DNA of 56,623 bases from Candidatus Contendibacter sp. GTDB taxonomy: Bacteria > Pseudomonadota > Gammaproteobacteria > Competibacterales > Competibacteraceae. How positions within the stretch are numbered: position 1 is the first letter of the stretch; each line of letters begins with the position of its first letter. A program made the translations under genes and the position numbers. The stretch is taken from the NCBI GenBank assembly GCA_029624765.1, contig JARSSO010000046.1:1-56623 (forward strand), read 5' to 3'. Of the stretch, positions 24,961 through 35,180 are shown piece after piece. The notes below the pieces were generated by a model that saw only the letters and a list, made by a program, of their open reading frames with translations, did not search any database and had not been told where the DNA came from.

Positions 24961-27900
24961 ATGAGTACACTGTATGCGGGACTATCGGCGAGTTCTGTCA
25001 TGCACCCTAAAATTCATACCCCTCCAGCGGGCGCAAGTTGGCCCCGGGCGGAAAACTCCGCGATGTCGGATCCAACCCTGACCGAAACTCCGGCATGGCT
25101 GAACGCTTACTCCTGGGGGGTGGCCTTCCTGTGGACGTTCCTGGTGCTGGCGTTGGCGGCCTGGCACCATCTTGGCGACCAGGCGGCGGCGTGGTTCGCC
25201 AGCGACGCGCCAGCCCCGGTGGCAATGACCGTGGCCGGTTATGGCGCCTGCTGGGGGCTGGGACTGCTGGGATTGGCGTCGATGCGTTGGCGGCTGCGCG
25301 GACGCTTAATAGGGGAGCAGCGGAGCGAACGGCGCGCGGCGCTGCTCGGTTTCGCGCTCGATCAGGCGGGCCAGGCGGCTTTTCTGCTTGACGAGCAGGG
25401 TCGTTTCCAATACGCCAACGAAGCCTCCTGCCGGGCATTGGAATATAGTCGCGACCAGTTGCTGAACCTGAGCATGGCCGACGTGGACGCCGCCACCGCC
25501 GGCGGCTGGCCCAACCATTGGAGTGAACTCAAGACCCGCCGCGCGCTGCTTCTTGAAAGCCGTCATCGGACCAGAACGGGGCGGGTTTTTCCTGTCGAAA
25601 TCCATGCCAGCTACCTTGAGAGCGACGGGCGTGGCTACGTCCTGGCGTTGACGCGCGACATCACCGAGCGCGAGCGGCGCGCCAAGGAGGCCGCTGCCCA
25701 TCAAAAGGTCTTGGAAGCCCTGTTTCAAACTATCCCGGGGTTTGCCTTCGTCCTGGCCGAAGACGGACGGTTCCTCCGCTGGAATCAACGCTTTCAAAAG
25801 CTGCTGGGGTGGTCGGACGAGGAAATGGCGCGACTGCGCGCCCTCGATACCGTCAGCTTGGGAGATCAAACGCGGGTGGCCGCCAGGCTCCGGGATGTGC
25901 TGGTCCGGGGCGAAAGTTTCGCGGAACTGACCCCGGTGGATCGGGACGGGCGGGAACGAGGGCGGTATTACGCGACGGGCGTGCGCGCCGAAATCGAGGG
26001 CAAGCTCCACGTAGTCGGGGTAGCCATCGACATCTCGGAACAGATGGCCGCGCGAGCGGCCCTGCACGAAAGCGAGCAAACCTACCGCGAGATTTTCAAC
26101 GCCACCAGCGATGCGTTATTGATCCACGACGAAACCGGCCGCGTGCTGGACGCTAACGATCAAGCATACACCCTGTTCGGATACGATTGGAAAACGACAC
26201 TCCGACCTTCCATCAGCGACCTGGATTTAGGCGAGAATCCCTATTCCCAAACCAAGGCGGAAGAGTGGGTGCGTCGAGCGATTCAAAAAGGTCCGCAAGT
26301 TTTCGAGTGGCGCTCCAAGCGCCGAAATGGGGAACCGCTCTGGACCGAGGTTGCGCTTCGGGCGTCCCGTATCGGAGGTCAGTTACGAGTGATCGCGGCG
26401 GTGCGCGACATCACCGCGCGCAAGCAGGCGGACGAGGCCCTGCGCGAATATCAGCAGACGATCAACGCCATCGTGGAAACGTCCAAGGATTGGATCTGGG
26501 CCCTTGATCTTTCCGGCCATCACACCTACTCGAACCCGGCAGTGGAAAAGATTCTCGGATATTCTCCCGCCGAGATGCGGCACACCGATATGGAAAAATT
26601 GATCCATCCGGAAGATCGATGGATCGTCGATTCCCAATGGCCCGACTGGATCGAGACGCGACAGGGATGGAACAATCTGGTTGTCCGCTGGCGCTGCAAG
26701 GACGACAGCTATCGTTATCTGGAAAGCACTTCGGTTCCGGTCCTTGGGCTGGACGGGGAATTGCTGGGCTTCCGTGGCGTGGATCGTGACATCACCGAGC
26801 GCGTCCAGGTGGAGAACGCGCTGCGCGCGAGCGAGGCGCGGCTGAACGAGGCCCAGCGACTGGCCCACGTCGGCACCTGGGAATGGGATCCGGCCTCCGA
26901 TTCCCTGCTGTGTTCCGAGGAGATGTTCCGCATCCTCGAGATCGACCCGCGCCGGTACAGCATCCGCCATCAGGACCTTCTGGACCTCGTGCATCCCGAA
27001 GATATGGAACGGGTGCGCCGCGGTCTCGCCGAATCCATGGATTTCCATACTCCTTACCAGATCGACCATCGCCTGCGCTTCGCCGACGGGCGGGTCAAGC
27101 ATGTATACCAGCAGGGCGAAACCTTCAGCGATACCGAAGGCAAGCCCATCCGCTCGATCGGCACGGTGCAGGACATCACCGAGCGCAAGCTGGCGGAAAC
27201 CGCGCTGCGCGAGAGCGAGGCCAGATACCGCACGCTGGTGGAGTTGCTACCCTACGGCGTCCAGGAGAACGACGTCACTGGCCGGATCCGTTTCGCCAAC
27301 CCCGTGCTGGAACGCTTTCAGGGTTATCCGCCGGGCAGTCTGGTCGGGCGGTACATCTGGGATTTGCTGGCGGACGACCGGGAACGCCTCCGCTTGCGCG
27401 ACTATGCGTGCTTCGTCGCGCGCGAGCAGCCGCCGCCCCAAACCTACTTCACGCAAAACCGGCGGTCCGATGGCAAGCTCATCGACGTTCAGGTCGACTG
27501 GACCTATCACCGCGACGAAAACGGCCAATTACAAGGCTTCATCTCGGTCATCACCGACATCACCCAACGCAAGCGGGCCGAAATCCTGTTGAAGGAATCG
27601 ACGCAACGGCTTCAGGCGCTCTCCCGTCGCCTGCTTTCGGTGCAGGAAGAGGAGCGCCGCATGCTGGCTCGCGAACTGCACGACGATTTCGGCCAACAAT
27701 TGGCCGCCTTCAAGCTCAATCTGGGTCTGCTGAGCCGAAGCATGAGCGGCGAAGCGGACCAGCGCCGCATTGCCGACTGCCTGGAGATCGTCAATCATCT
27801 GCTCGAACGCCTGCGCGACATCGCGCGCGATCTCCGCCCCTCGGTGCTCGACGATCTGGGACTGGCGGCGGCGTTGCACTGGTACACGCGCCGGCAGGCG

Positions 27901-28257
27901 GAACGCTCGGGTTGCGAAATCATGGTACTGGACTGCTTTTCAAGATTGTCCCCGGAGATCGAAACCACCGTGTTCCGGATCGCGCAGGAAGCGGTCAACA
28001 ACGCGATTCGGCACGGCGGGGCGCGACATATCACCGTGACCGCCAAAGCCGGTGGCCAAGGACTGGCGCTGGCGATTCAGGACGACGGCAGCGGTTTTGA
28101 CCCGGCGGCGGCTTCCAGCAAGCCCGACGCCGGTCTGGGCTTGAACAGCATGCGCGAACGCGCCGAGTTGCTCGATGGCCGATTCGCGCTGACCAGTCAG
28201 GCGGGAGTCGGTACCCGGATCGAAGTTTTCATCCCGTTGGCGGAGAAGAACGCATGA
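24961..28257 (+). CDS. Six-PAS-domain sensor histidine kinase (NarL/UhpB-type, HisKA_3)
   Basis: 1098 residues. Two membrane helices (residues ~51-69 and ~87-107) are followed by about six PAS/PAC units (~125-240, 245-365, 368-490, 495-620, 620-745, 745-870), then a HisKA_3 dimerisation domain with phosphoacceptor His907 in ARELHDDFGQQL, and an HATPase (NNAIRHGG, DDGSGF, GLGLNSM boxes). It autophosphorylates and feeds the adjacent LuxR-type regulator, whose start overlaps its stop (ATGA). Each PAS unit could bind heme, flavin or small ligands but no ligand is predictable. The start is uncertain; ATGs at 25000 or 25063 are possible. Confidence 0.92.
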   Translation: MSTLYAGLSASSVMHPKIHTPPAGASWPRAENSAMSDPTLTETPAWLNAYSWGVAFLWTFLVLALAAWHHLGDQAAAWFASDAPAPVAMTVAGYGACWGLGLLGLASMRWRLRGRLIGEQRSERRAALLGFALDQAGQAAFLLDEQGRFQYANEASCRALEYSRDQLLNLSMADVDAATAGGWPNHWSELKTRRALLLESRHRTRTGRVFPVEIHASYLESDGRGYVLALTRDITERERRAKEAAAHQKVLEALFQTIPGFAFVLAEDGRFLRWNQRFQKLLGWSDEEMARLRALDTVSLGDQTRVAARLRDVLVRGESFAELTPVDRDGRERGRYYATGVRAEIEGKLHVVGVAIDISEQMAARAALHESEQTYREIFNATSDALLIHDETGRVLDANDQAYTLFGYDWKTTLRPSISDLDLGENPYSQTKAEEWVRRAIQKGPQVFEWRSKRRNGEPLWTEVALRASRIGGQLRVIAAVRDITARKQADEALREYQQTINAIVETSKDWIWALDLSGHHTYSNPAVEKILGYSPAEMRHTDMEKLIHPEDRWIVDSQWPDWIETRQGWNNLVVRWRCKDDSYRYLESTSVPVLGLDGELLGFRGVDRDITERVQVENALRASEARLNEAQRLAHVGTWEWDPASDSLLCSEEMFRILEIDPRRYSIRHQDLLDLVHPEDMERVRRGLAESMDFHTPYQIDHRLRFADGRVKHVYQQGETFSDTEGKPIRSIGTVQDITERKLAETALRESEARYRTLVELLPYGVQENDVTGRIRFANPVLERFQGYPPGSLVGRYIWDLLADDRERLRLRDYACFVAREQPPPQTYFTQNRRSDGKLIDVQVDWTYHRDENGQLQGFISVITDITQRKRAEILLKESTQRLQALSRRLLSVQEEERRMLARELHDDFGQQLAAFKLNLGLLSRSMSGEADQRRIADCLEIVNHLLERLRDIARDLRPSVLDDLGLAAALHWYTRRQAERSGCEIMVLDCFSRLSPEIETTVFRIAQEAVNNAIRHGGARHITVTAKAGGQGLALAIQDDGSGFDPAAASSKPDAGLGLNSMRERAELLDGRFALTSQAGVGTRIEVFIPLAEKNA

Positions 28258-28925
28258 GCGAGGTTAACGTGTTGCTGGCCGACGATCACACCCTGGTGCG
28301 GGCGGGACTGCGCACGCTGGTCGAGGGTTTCGCGGGGTTTCACGTCGTCGCCGAGGCCGGCGACGGTCGCGAGGCGGTGCGCCTGGCGCGGCGGTGGAAA
28401 CCCCAGATCGCCTTGATCGACATCAGCATGCCGGAGCTGAACGGACTGGACGCCACGGCTCTGATCACGAAGGAGGTGCCCGAAACCCAAGTCATCATCC
28501 TGTCCATGCACATCGCCGAGAACTACGTGCTGGCGGCGCTGCGGGCCGGCGCGGTTGGCTACGTGGTCAAGGACGCCGCCGTCACCGAACTGGAAAGCGC
28601 GCTGCGGGCGGTGCTGAAGGGCGAACGCTGGCTCAGCCCGGCGGTATCGCGCCACCTGCTCGATGAATATTTGCGACTGGTCCGCCACCCGCCGGAGGAA
28701 ACTCCGGCTTCGAGCGGGCTTGAATCGTTGACGCGGCGCCAGCGCGAAATCTTGCAGTTGATCGCGGAAGGTTGCGCGACCCGCGAGATCGCCGAACGGC
28801 TGTCCCTCAGCATCAAGACCGTGGAAACCCACCGCTCGCAACTGATGGAGCGGCTGAACATCCATGACGTGGCGGGGCTTACCCGCTTCGCCATTCGCGT
28901 TGGGCTGATCCACCCCGAAGCCTGA
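28254..28925 (+). CDS. NarL/FixJ-type response regulator
   Basis: A 223-residue regulator with an N-terminal receiver (acidic pair D10/D11, phosphoacceptor D56 in ALIDISMP, conserved Lys in YVVKDA) and a C-terminal LuxR helix-turn-helix (LTRRQREILQLIAEGCATREIAERLS..VETHR). It is the partner of the upstream multi-PAS kinase through a 4-base overlap. It probably binds the TCAGGG/CCCTGA type sites found at both ends of this block (inference). Confidence 0.94.
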   Translation: MSEVNVLLADDHTLVRAGLRTLVEGFAGFHVVAEAGDGREAVRLARRWKPQIALIDISMPELNGLDATALITKEVPETQVIILSMHIAENYVLAALRAGAVGYVVKDAAVTELESALRAVLKGERWLSPAVSRHLLDEYLRLVRHPPEETPASSGLESLTRRQREILQLIAEGCATREIAERLSLSIKTVETHRSQLMERLNIHDVAGLTRFAIRVGLIHPEA

Positions 28926-28996
28926 ACGGTTCGCCGCCGGGGAGCGCGTGGCATCGTGGTTTCAAGATGGTTCGATCACGACGCCTTTCCTGGCCC

Positions 28997-29056
28997 AAAA
29001 ACCGGGTTTCCGACTAAAAATCAGGGTTTGCCACCCCATGAAATCAGGGTTTGCCC
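28997..29056. promoter_or_regulatory. Three AATCAGGGTTT-like motifs
   Basis: AAAAACCGGGTTTCCG (28997-29012), AAAAATCAGGGTTTGCC (29016-29032) and GAAATCAGGGTTTGCCC (29040-29056), at intervals of about 20 and 23 bases, upstream of the pseudo-receiver gene. They match the two copies at 24196-24237 and are the same orientation. Candidate regulator binding sites. Confidence 0.6.
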
Positions 29057-29122
29057 GATACTGGCGCATTCTCCGGTCGCGTAGGCTGTCACCCATCGTC
29101 ATCCACGCAGGGCATCGCCTCG

Positions 29123-29572
29123 ATGAATCCATCAACCCGTTCCGGTCGCAATTTCCGCCTGCTGACCATCGCGTTGCAGACTTGTCAGCCGCCGGTGGAT
29201 TGGGCTCGGCTTGCGGCCCAACCCGGACTGGACTGGGTCGGCGACGCCGCCGATTGCGACGACGGCCTGCGCCAAGCCTTGATGACCTACCCCGACGCCA
29301 TCGTTCTGCCGTGGACAGGATTGACGATGAAGCTGGTCCGCGCCTTCGCCGGCTTGCGCGGTGAATGCTTTGCACCGCTGGTCGTGGCGATCATGCCCGA
29401 GGGGCCCTGCGAGGATTTTGCGCCTTGCGACGGCGCTGCCGTCCTCAAAGTGGAACAACTCTACCAGGATGGGTTAGCCGCGGTTTTGCAATCGTTGTTG
29501 GCGGTCCGCCAACCAAACAAGAACGGCAACCACGAAAACGGTAACCTCAAGGGCGTTATCGCGCAGTCGTAA
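29123..29572 (+). CDS. Pseudo-receiver-like protein of unknown function
   Basis: 149 residues. The order LLTIALQ.., WVGDAADCDDGLRQALMTYPDAIVLPW, LVVAIMPEG and AVLKVEQLYQDGLAAVL follows the beta/alpha order of a response-regulator receiver domain, but the phosphoacceptor Asp is replaced (AIVLPW) and the acidic pair is missing. It may be an unphosphorylated pseudo-receiver or a related fold. ATG 29123 was taken as the first good start; a longer frame exists. Preceded by the three AATCAGGGTTT motifs and by the kinase/regulator pair. Confidence 0.6.
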   Translation: MNPSTRSGRNFRLLTIALQTCQPPVDWARLAAQPGLDWVGDAADCDDGLRQALMTYPDAIVLPWTGLTMKLVRAFAGLRGECFAPLVVAIMPEGPCEDFAPCDGAAVLKVEQLYQDGLAAVLQSLLAVRQPNKNGNHENGNLKGVIAQS

Positions 29573-29620
29573 CCGTTCAGGCCCCCTCCCCCCGACACCC
29601 CTCAAACCAGGGCAAGCGCG

Positions 29621-30097
29621 CTAGCCGCCTCCAAACCGCGCCGGCACGCCCAGCCACCGGCCGAGTCCCTCGGCCCCCCAGCGCATGATGGCGTCGTGGT
29701 TCCAGCAAAATACCGGTCGGGCCAGCGGCGCCAGCGCGTTCATCCAGAGTTGCGTGGTTCGAACCGTCCAGCGGTAATCGATCCGGGTTCCGCCGCCGTC
29801 GGGCCGCAGCCGCCAGGTTCCGACGCCTTGCAACTGGCCGCGGGCGCGGCCTTCGATGAGGAAGGGACGCTCGATTTGGGTGGTTTCCGTCTCGAACGTC
29901 AGGGTATAGGGCAATCGGCCACGCCAGGTGGTGCGGTAGCGGCGACCCAGCCCACTGGCATCGCCTTTTTCGAGGCGCTCGACCGCCAGCACCCCGCGCC
30001 ACCACGCCGGCCAGTCCTCCATCAAAGTCAGCGCCGGCCAAACCGCTTCCGGTTCCGCCGCCACCCGCCACACGGTGTCCAGCACGTAATCCGCCAT
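29621..30097 (-). CDS. SRPBCC (START-like) family protein
   Basis: A 158-residue protein with the polyketide-cyclase/START-like fold pattern: VWRVAAEPEAVWPALTLMEDWPAWWRGV, TTQIERPFLIEGRARG, RIDYRWTVRTTQ. The family binds hydrophobic ligands in a helix-grip cavity. Ligand unknown. ATG 30097 was chosen over an upstream longer frame because the fold starts directly at MADYVLDTVW. It is the third gene of a minus-strand series with the ABM and NTF2-like genes. Confidence 0.85.
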   Translation of the reverse strand: MADYVLDTVWRVAAEPEAVWPALTLMEDWPAWWRGVLAVERLEKGDASGLGRRYRTTWRGRLPYTLTFETETTQIERPFLIEGRARGQLQGVGTWRLRPDGGGTRIDYRWTVRTTQLWMNALAPLARPVFCWNHDAIMRWGAEGLGRWLGVPARFGGG

Positions 30098-30120
30098 GGC
30101 CCGTTCCCCGCCGCGTTCCC

Positions 30121-30417
30121 TTACCCGACGAGGGCGTAGGGGCGGATGTCGGGCGGCGCCGCCAGCAGGCTGGCCGCCTCGACCAGGGCCGCCTGTATGT
30201 GCGGCGAGGCCAGATGAGCGTCCAGCGCCGCCTGATCGGCCCATTCTTCCACGAAGGTGAAATCGGTGGGATCGGCATGATTGCGCAACAGGGTATAGCG
30301 CAGGCAACCTGGCTCGCGGCGGGTGGGTTCAAGCAGGTTTTGCAGCAGCGTTTGGGTTTGCGCGACGGTATCCGGCCGCGCGCTGATGCGGGCGACAACG
30401 TGAAGGGTGGCAGTCAT
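30121..30417 (-). CDS. Antibiotic biosynthesis monooxygenase (ABM) domain protein, YgiN-like
   Basis: A 98-residue single-domain dimeric alpha/beta barrel protein: TLHVVARISARPDTV, then EPGCLRYTLLRNHADPTDFTFVEEW and HIQAALVEAASLL, as in putative quinol monooxygenases. These act without cofactors on quinol-like substrates, though many have no assigned activity. Lies between an SRPBCC gene and an NTF2-like gene, likely one transcript. Confidence 0.88.
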   Translation of the reverse strand: MTATLHVVARISARPDTVAQTQTLLQNLLEPTRREPGCLRYTLLRNHADPTDFTFVEEWADQAALDAHLASPHIQAALVEAASLLAAPPDIRPYALVG

Positions 30418-30452
30418 GGGCGCCTCTCAAGGGACGGTAACGGTGTTGGGGG

Positions 30453-30854
30453 TTAGGCGGTAAAGGCCGCCGCCACGGCCTGGGTGTCCTCGTGGGAACG
30501 AAACGCGGTCACCCGGCCGTTCCTGATCGTCCATGCCATGGCCCAGTCGCTCGCGTACTCGCGTCCGGTGGCCTTGACCCGGCCCGTCCAGCGGCCGAAC
30601 GCGGCGACGCGATCGCCCTGGGCGATGTACTCGCGCGGTTCGAAGGTTCGAATCTCGACGCTGGCACCGAGCGTTGCGAAAAACTCTTGCACCTGCGCCA
30701 GGCCGTGGCGCATTCCCGCATACGCGATGTTGCCCGACCCGGCATTGCTCCATTCGACCTCCGGGTCGAGGGCCGCCAGGATGGTGGGAATATCGCCGCG
30801 CGTGAAGTCGGCGTACAACCGTTGCACCATTTCGATATTGGCTGACTCGTTCAT
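30453..30854 (-). CDS. NTF2/SnoaL-like family protein
   Basis: A 133-residue cytoplasmic protein with a single SnoaL-like fold: MVQRLYADFTRGDIPTILAALDPEVEW, then RVAAFGRWTGRVKATGR and HEDTQAVAAAF. Such proteins include ketosteroid-isomerase-like enzymes and many of unknown function. ATG 30854 is preceded by GGAG at 8 bases. First gene of the minus-strand NTF2 - ABM - SRPBCC series. Confidence 0.87.
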   Translation of the reverse strand: MNESANIEMVQRLYADFTRGDIPTILAALDPEVEWSNAGSGNIAYAGMRHGLAQVQEFFATLGASVEIRTFEPREYIAQGDRVAAFGRWTGRVKATGREYASDWAMAWTIRNGRVTAFRSHEDTQAVAAAFTA

Positions 30855-31006
30855 CAATCTTGCTCCTCAGTGGCAGGGGACAGGGTGTCCGTCGCAAACA
30901 TGGCGACGTTCCCTTCCTCATGCGCCGGCGCGCGCCGTTTGGATGCAGGAAGATGGTAAAAATCCGCCGGGAATTGCGGATCGGCCCGGAAGCGGCGGAG
31001 AAGGCG

Positions 31007-31783
31007 CTATTTTTCGACGAAAGCCCGTTCGATCACGTAATGGCCGGGCTCGCCGATATGCGGCGAGATATGGAACCCTCGGTCGTTCAGGAGCGCGCAG
31101 GCGTCCTTGAGCAGCGCCGGACTGCCGCAGATCATCACCCGGTCCTGGGCGGGGTCGAGCGGGGGCAGGCCGATGTCGGCGCACAACTTGCCCGTCTCGA
31201 TCAAGTGGGTCAGCCTCCCTTGATTGTGAAAAGGTTCGCGCGTCACGGTCGGGTAGTAAATCAGCTTCTCGCGGATCATGTCGCCCAAAAATTCGTGCGT
31301 CGGCAGATCGTGGGCGATGTAGTCAGCATAGGCCAATTCGCTCTTATGACGAACACCGTGCGCCAGCACGACCCGGTCGAAGCGATCGTAGGTGTTCGGG
31401 TCCTTGATGATGCTCAAGAACGGCGCCAGCCCGGTTCCCGAACCGAGCAGGTACAGACGCTGGCCGGGGAGCAGATCGTCGATCACCAGGGTACCCACCG
31501 GCTTGCGGCTGATCAGCACGGGATCGCCTTCCTTGAGATGCTGCAACCGCGAGGTAAGCGGGCCGCTTCGCACCTTGATGCTGAAGAATTCCAGATGTTC
31601 CTCGTAATTGGCGCTGGCGATGCTGTAGGCTCGCATCAATGGCCGGCCGTCCACCTCCAGGCCGAGCATGACGAAATGGCCATTTTGGAAGCGAAGCCCC
31701 GGATCGCGGGTGGTTCTAAAGCTGAACAGCGTATCGTTCCAGTGGTGAACGCTGAGGACGCGCTCGACGTTGAAGGCTTTCAT
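31007..31783 (-). CDS. fpr: Ferredoxin--NADP reductase
   Basis: A 258-residue FAD enzyme of the bacterial Fpr subclass, moving electrons between NADPH and ferredoxin/flavodoxin. It has the FAD motif RAYSIAS, the loop GPLTSRLQHLKEGD, the NADP motif GSGTGLAPFLSII and the C-terminal FVEK ending typical of proteobacterial Fpr. Function in oxidative-stress or Fe-S maintenance is known for the family. Stands alone, divergent from the ABC permease. Confidence 0.94.
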   Translation of the reverse strand: MKAFNVERVLSVHHWNDTLFSFRTTRDPGLRFQNGHFVMLGLEVDGRPLMRAYSIASANYEEHLEFFSIKVRSGPLTSRLQHLKEGDPVLISRKPVGTLVIDDLLPGQRLYLLGSGTGLAPFLSIIKDPNTYDRFDRVVLAHGVRHKSELAYADYIAHDLPTHEFLGDMIREKLIYYPTVTREPFHNQGRLTHLIETGKLCADIGLPPLDPAQDRVMICGSPALLKDACALLNDRGFHISPHIGEPGHYVIERAFVEK

Positions 31784-31941
31784 GAGTCAATGATTCGAGA
31801 GGTTCACGGGCGGCGATGGACGAAGCGGGCGGTCGTTGCGCCCGGTTCGAGACTTGGGCTATTTTCCGCCAAGCGGCGCCGTCGGCGCCAGTTTGGCGCC
31901 ACTCTTTTTCCAGCCGCCCGCACTTCGGGCAAAATCTTATC

Positions 31942-33182
31942 GTGTCGATCCAATTCACGATTGCCGTCACCCATCTGATCAGCCGCAAGCGGCCCACTCT
32001 GGTTTCCCTGATTGGGATCGCTCTTGGCGTGGCGTTCTTCCTGGCGGTGTCGTCGCTGATGCGCGGTTCCGAGCGGGATTTCATCAAGCGCCTGGTCGAC
32101 AACAGTCCGCACCTCACCGTGTACGACGAGTACCGCGTCCCCCAGCCGCAACCGGCGGTGCTGAGCTGGCCCGACGGCGCGGTCGAACTGCGCCGGGTCA
32201 AACCCCTGCGCGAGGTGCGGGGGATTCGCGGCCACGCCCAAAAGCTGGCGTTCATCGAGTCTCTGCCTGGCCTGCGCGCGGCCCCGGTGCTGGTGGGATC
32301 GGTCGTGCTGACCTTCGCCGGGCGCAGCGAGGGCGTCACTCTCAACGGCATCGTCCCAGCGAAGATGAAGGGGGTTTCGACCATCGAGGACAAGATGACG
32401 CAAGGCTCGCTGGAGGCGCTGGCCGCTCATCCCAACGGTCTGATCATCGGCGAGGGTTTGGCCAGGAAATTCGGTCTGAGCATGGGCGGCGTGGTCAGCG
32501 CCATCTCGCCGACGGGCGAGCCGCGCGCCCTGAAGGTGGTCGGTACCTTTCGCACCGGCAACGCCGGCTACGACGAAACCCAGACCTTCGCCCTGCTGAA
32601 GCGGGCGCAGGGGCTGTTGGACCGGCCCGACCGGGTCAACCGCTTCATCCTCCAGTTCGACGATCCCTACGTCGCCCGTGAGGTTGGCAGCCTGATCGAG
32701 GCGCGGATCGGCTACAAGGCGGTGTCCTGGCTGGAAGCCTCGGAAGACCTGATGAGCGTGCTGCTGGTGCGCAACCTGATCATGTACAGCGTGGTGTCGG
32801 CGATTCTGGTGGTGGCCGCCTTCGGCATCTACAACACGCTGTCCACCATCGTGATGGAGAAAGTCCACGACATCGCCATTCTCAAATCCATGGGTTTTCA
32901 CGCCCGCGACGTTCGGCGAATCTTTCTGGCGGAAGGGGTGTTGCTGGGGCTGGTGGGCAGTCTGTTGGGGTTGGGGCTGGGGCTGGGGCTGATGGCGTTG
33001 CTGATTCAGGTCGAGATCAAGCCGCCCGGCGCCACCGACATCGTCCATTTGCCGATCTACTGGGGCTACGACCAATACCTGCTGGCGCTGGGATTCGCGA
33101 TGGTCTCGGCGGTCGGCGCGGCGGTGTTGCCGGCGCGCAAGGCGGCGCGGGTCCAGCCGGTCACGATCCTGCGGGGCATGGG

Positions 33183-33186
<4 letters not shown>
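31942..33186 (+). CDS. FtsX-type ABC transporter permease (MacB/LolC-like)
   Basis: A 414-residue permease starting GTG 31942 (VSIQFTIAVTHLISRKRPTLVSLIGIALG). It has one N-terminal helix, a large periplasmic MacB-PCD-like domain (residues ~45-265) and three C-terminal helices with the FtsX signature (AFGIYNTLSTIVMEKVHDIAILKSMGF). The longer open frame upstream lacks this N-terminal pattern. A GLGLGLGL tract in helix 3 reflects a short DNA repeat. Overlaps the ATPase start by 4 bases. The HlyD-like adaptor at 6011 is a possible partner. Confidence 0.92.
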
Positions 33187-33869
<683 letters not shown>

Positions 33870-33948
33870 CCCGTCGGCCCGCGTTCTTCTTCCGGAATCA
33901 TCGCGGTTTGCTGAAATTCATGCCTTCGTTGGCGACTTCAACCATCGG

Positions 33949-34944
33949 CTACGCTTGCGCTTTCCGCCACGTGGCCGGCGGCAGGCCGACCATCCGCCGG
34001 AAGGCGCGCGAGAACGCTGCCTCGGAGTCGTAACCGACATCGAGCGCGATCGTCGCGACGGTACGGTTCGATTCACGCAACAGCCGCGCGCCGAGCTGGA
34101 TGCGCCAGTTGGTCAGATACTGCATGGGCGGATGGCCGATGAAACTGACGAACCGCTCGTGCAGCGCGGAACGCGACAGGCCGACCTCGCGGCCGAGATC
34201 ATCGACGGTCCACGGGTGGTCGGGACGTTCGTGCAGCAGCGCGAGCGCCTTGCCGACGAAGCGGTCGCGCAGTCCCGCGAGCCAGCCAGTCGCATCCTCG
34301 GCCAAGCCGTCGAGGTAACGGCGGGCGACATCGACGAACATCATTTCCGACAGACGTTCGAGCACGGCGTCGCCGCCAGGCCGACGTTCGTTCGATTCCA
34401 CCACCGCCTGGTCGATCACGCGGGCCACCCAGTCGCCCGCGCGCGCCGCCGGTAGATGCAGGATGCGCGGCAGGGCGGCGACCAGCGGATTGAACGGCTT
34501 GAGGTCGCAGCCGAGAAACCCGCACACCAGCACCGCCTCGGCGTCTTCGATCGGCATCCTCGCCTGATCGTCGACGACGCCGTGCCGAATCGAGATCGGC
34601 AACGGCTTCGGGTCGTTGCGCCGCGCGAAGACCCACTCGGGCTCGCGCCGGTTCGGCTCCAGGCCGGGCGCGCTCGAAATCACGTGACGGTCTCCCTGCG
34701 GAAACATCACGATGTCGCCGGCGGCGAGCCGTACCGGCGACAATCCCGACACGGCCGCCCAGCCGTCGCCCTTGGCGATCATGTGGTACTCCATGACATG
34801 CTCGCAGCCGGGCATCACCGCCTCGGCGATTTCCCGCGCGGTCGAGGCCTCGGCGGACCACTGATCGCGCAAGCTCACGTAGAAAAACACCGCGCCGCGC
34901 AGGCGCACGCTGCGCAGCAGGTCGGAAAGGGTGTCTCGACTCAT
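33949..34944 (-). CDS. AraC-family transcriptional regulator with cupin N-terminal domain
   Basis: A 331-residue regulator with an N-terminal cupin-type sensor (residues ~10-180, with GDIVMFPQGDRHV) and a C-terminal pair of AraC helix-turn-helix motifs (SALHERFVSFIGHPPMQYL, VATIALDVGYDSEAAFSRAF). ATG 34944 is chosen because it begins the cupin domain. Diverges from the methyltransferase gene, which it may control. Effector unknown. Confidence 0.9.
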   Translation of the reverse strand: MSRDTLSDLLRSVRLRGAVFFYVSLRDQWSAEASTAREIAEAVMPGCEHVMEYHMIAKGDGWAAVSGLSPVRLAAGDIVMFPQGDRHVISSAPGLEPNRREPEWVFARRNDPKPLPISIRHGVVDDQARMPIEDAEAVLVCGFLGCDLKPFNPLVAALPRILHLPAARAGDWVARVIDQAVVESNERRPGGDAVLERLSEMMFVDVARRYLDGLAEDATGWLAGLRDRFVGKALALLHERPDHPWTVDDLGREVGLSRSALHERFVSFIGHPPMQYLTNWRIQLGARLLRESNRTVATIALDVGYDSEAAFSRAFRRMVGLPPATWRKAQA

Positions 34945-35180
34945 AACGAAGGACCGACGGTGGACGACTGATCGAACAAATGGACGAGCGATTTGGTCGT
35001 GGATTTTTCGGGACGCCCGATCAAGTTTGGTGGACCTTCGGTGAAGCGTCAACACCGCCCGTCCGGAACAATAAGACTTACCGGCAACCCTCGGCGGCGC
35101 CAACGAGGACAGTACCTTTCCCATCGACGCCGCCAAGGGACGGACAGGCTTGATTTCCATCCACCATCGGGAGAACTGAC

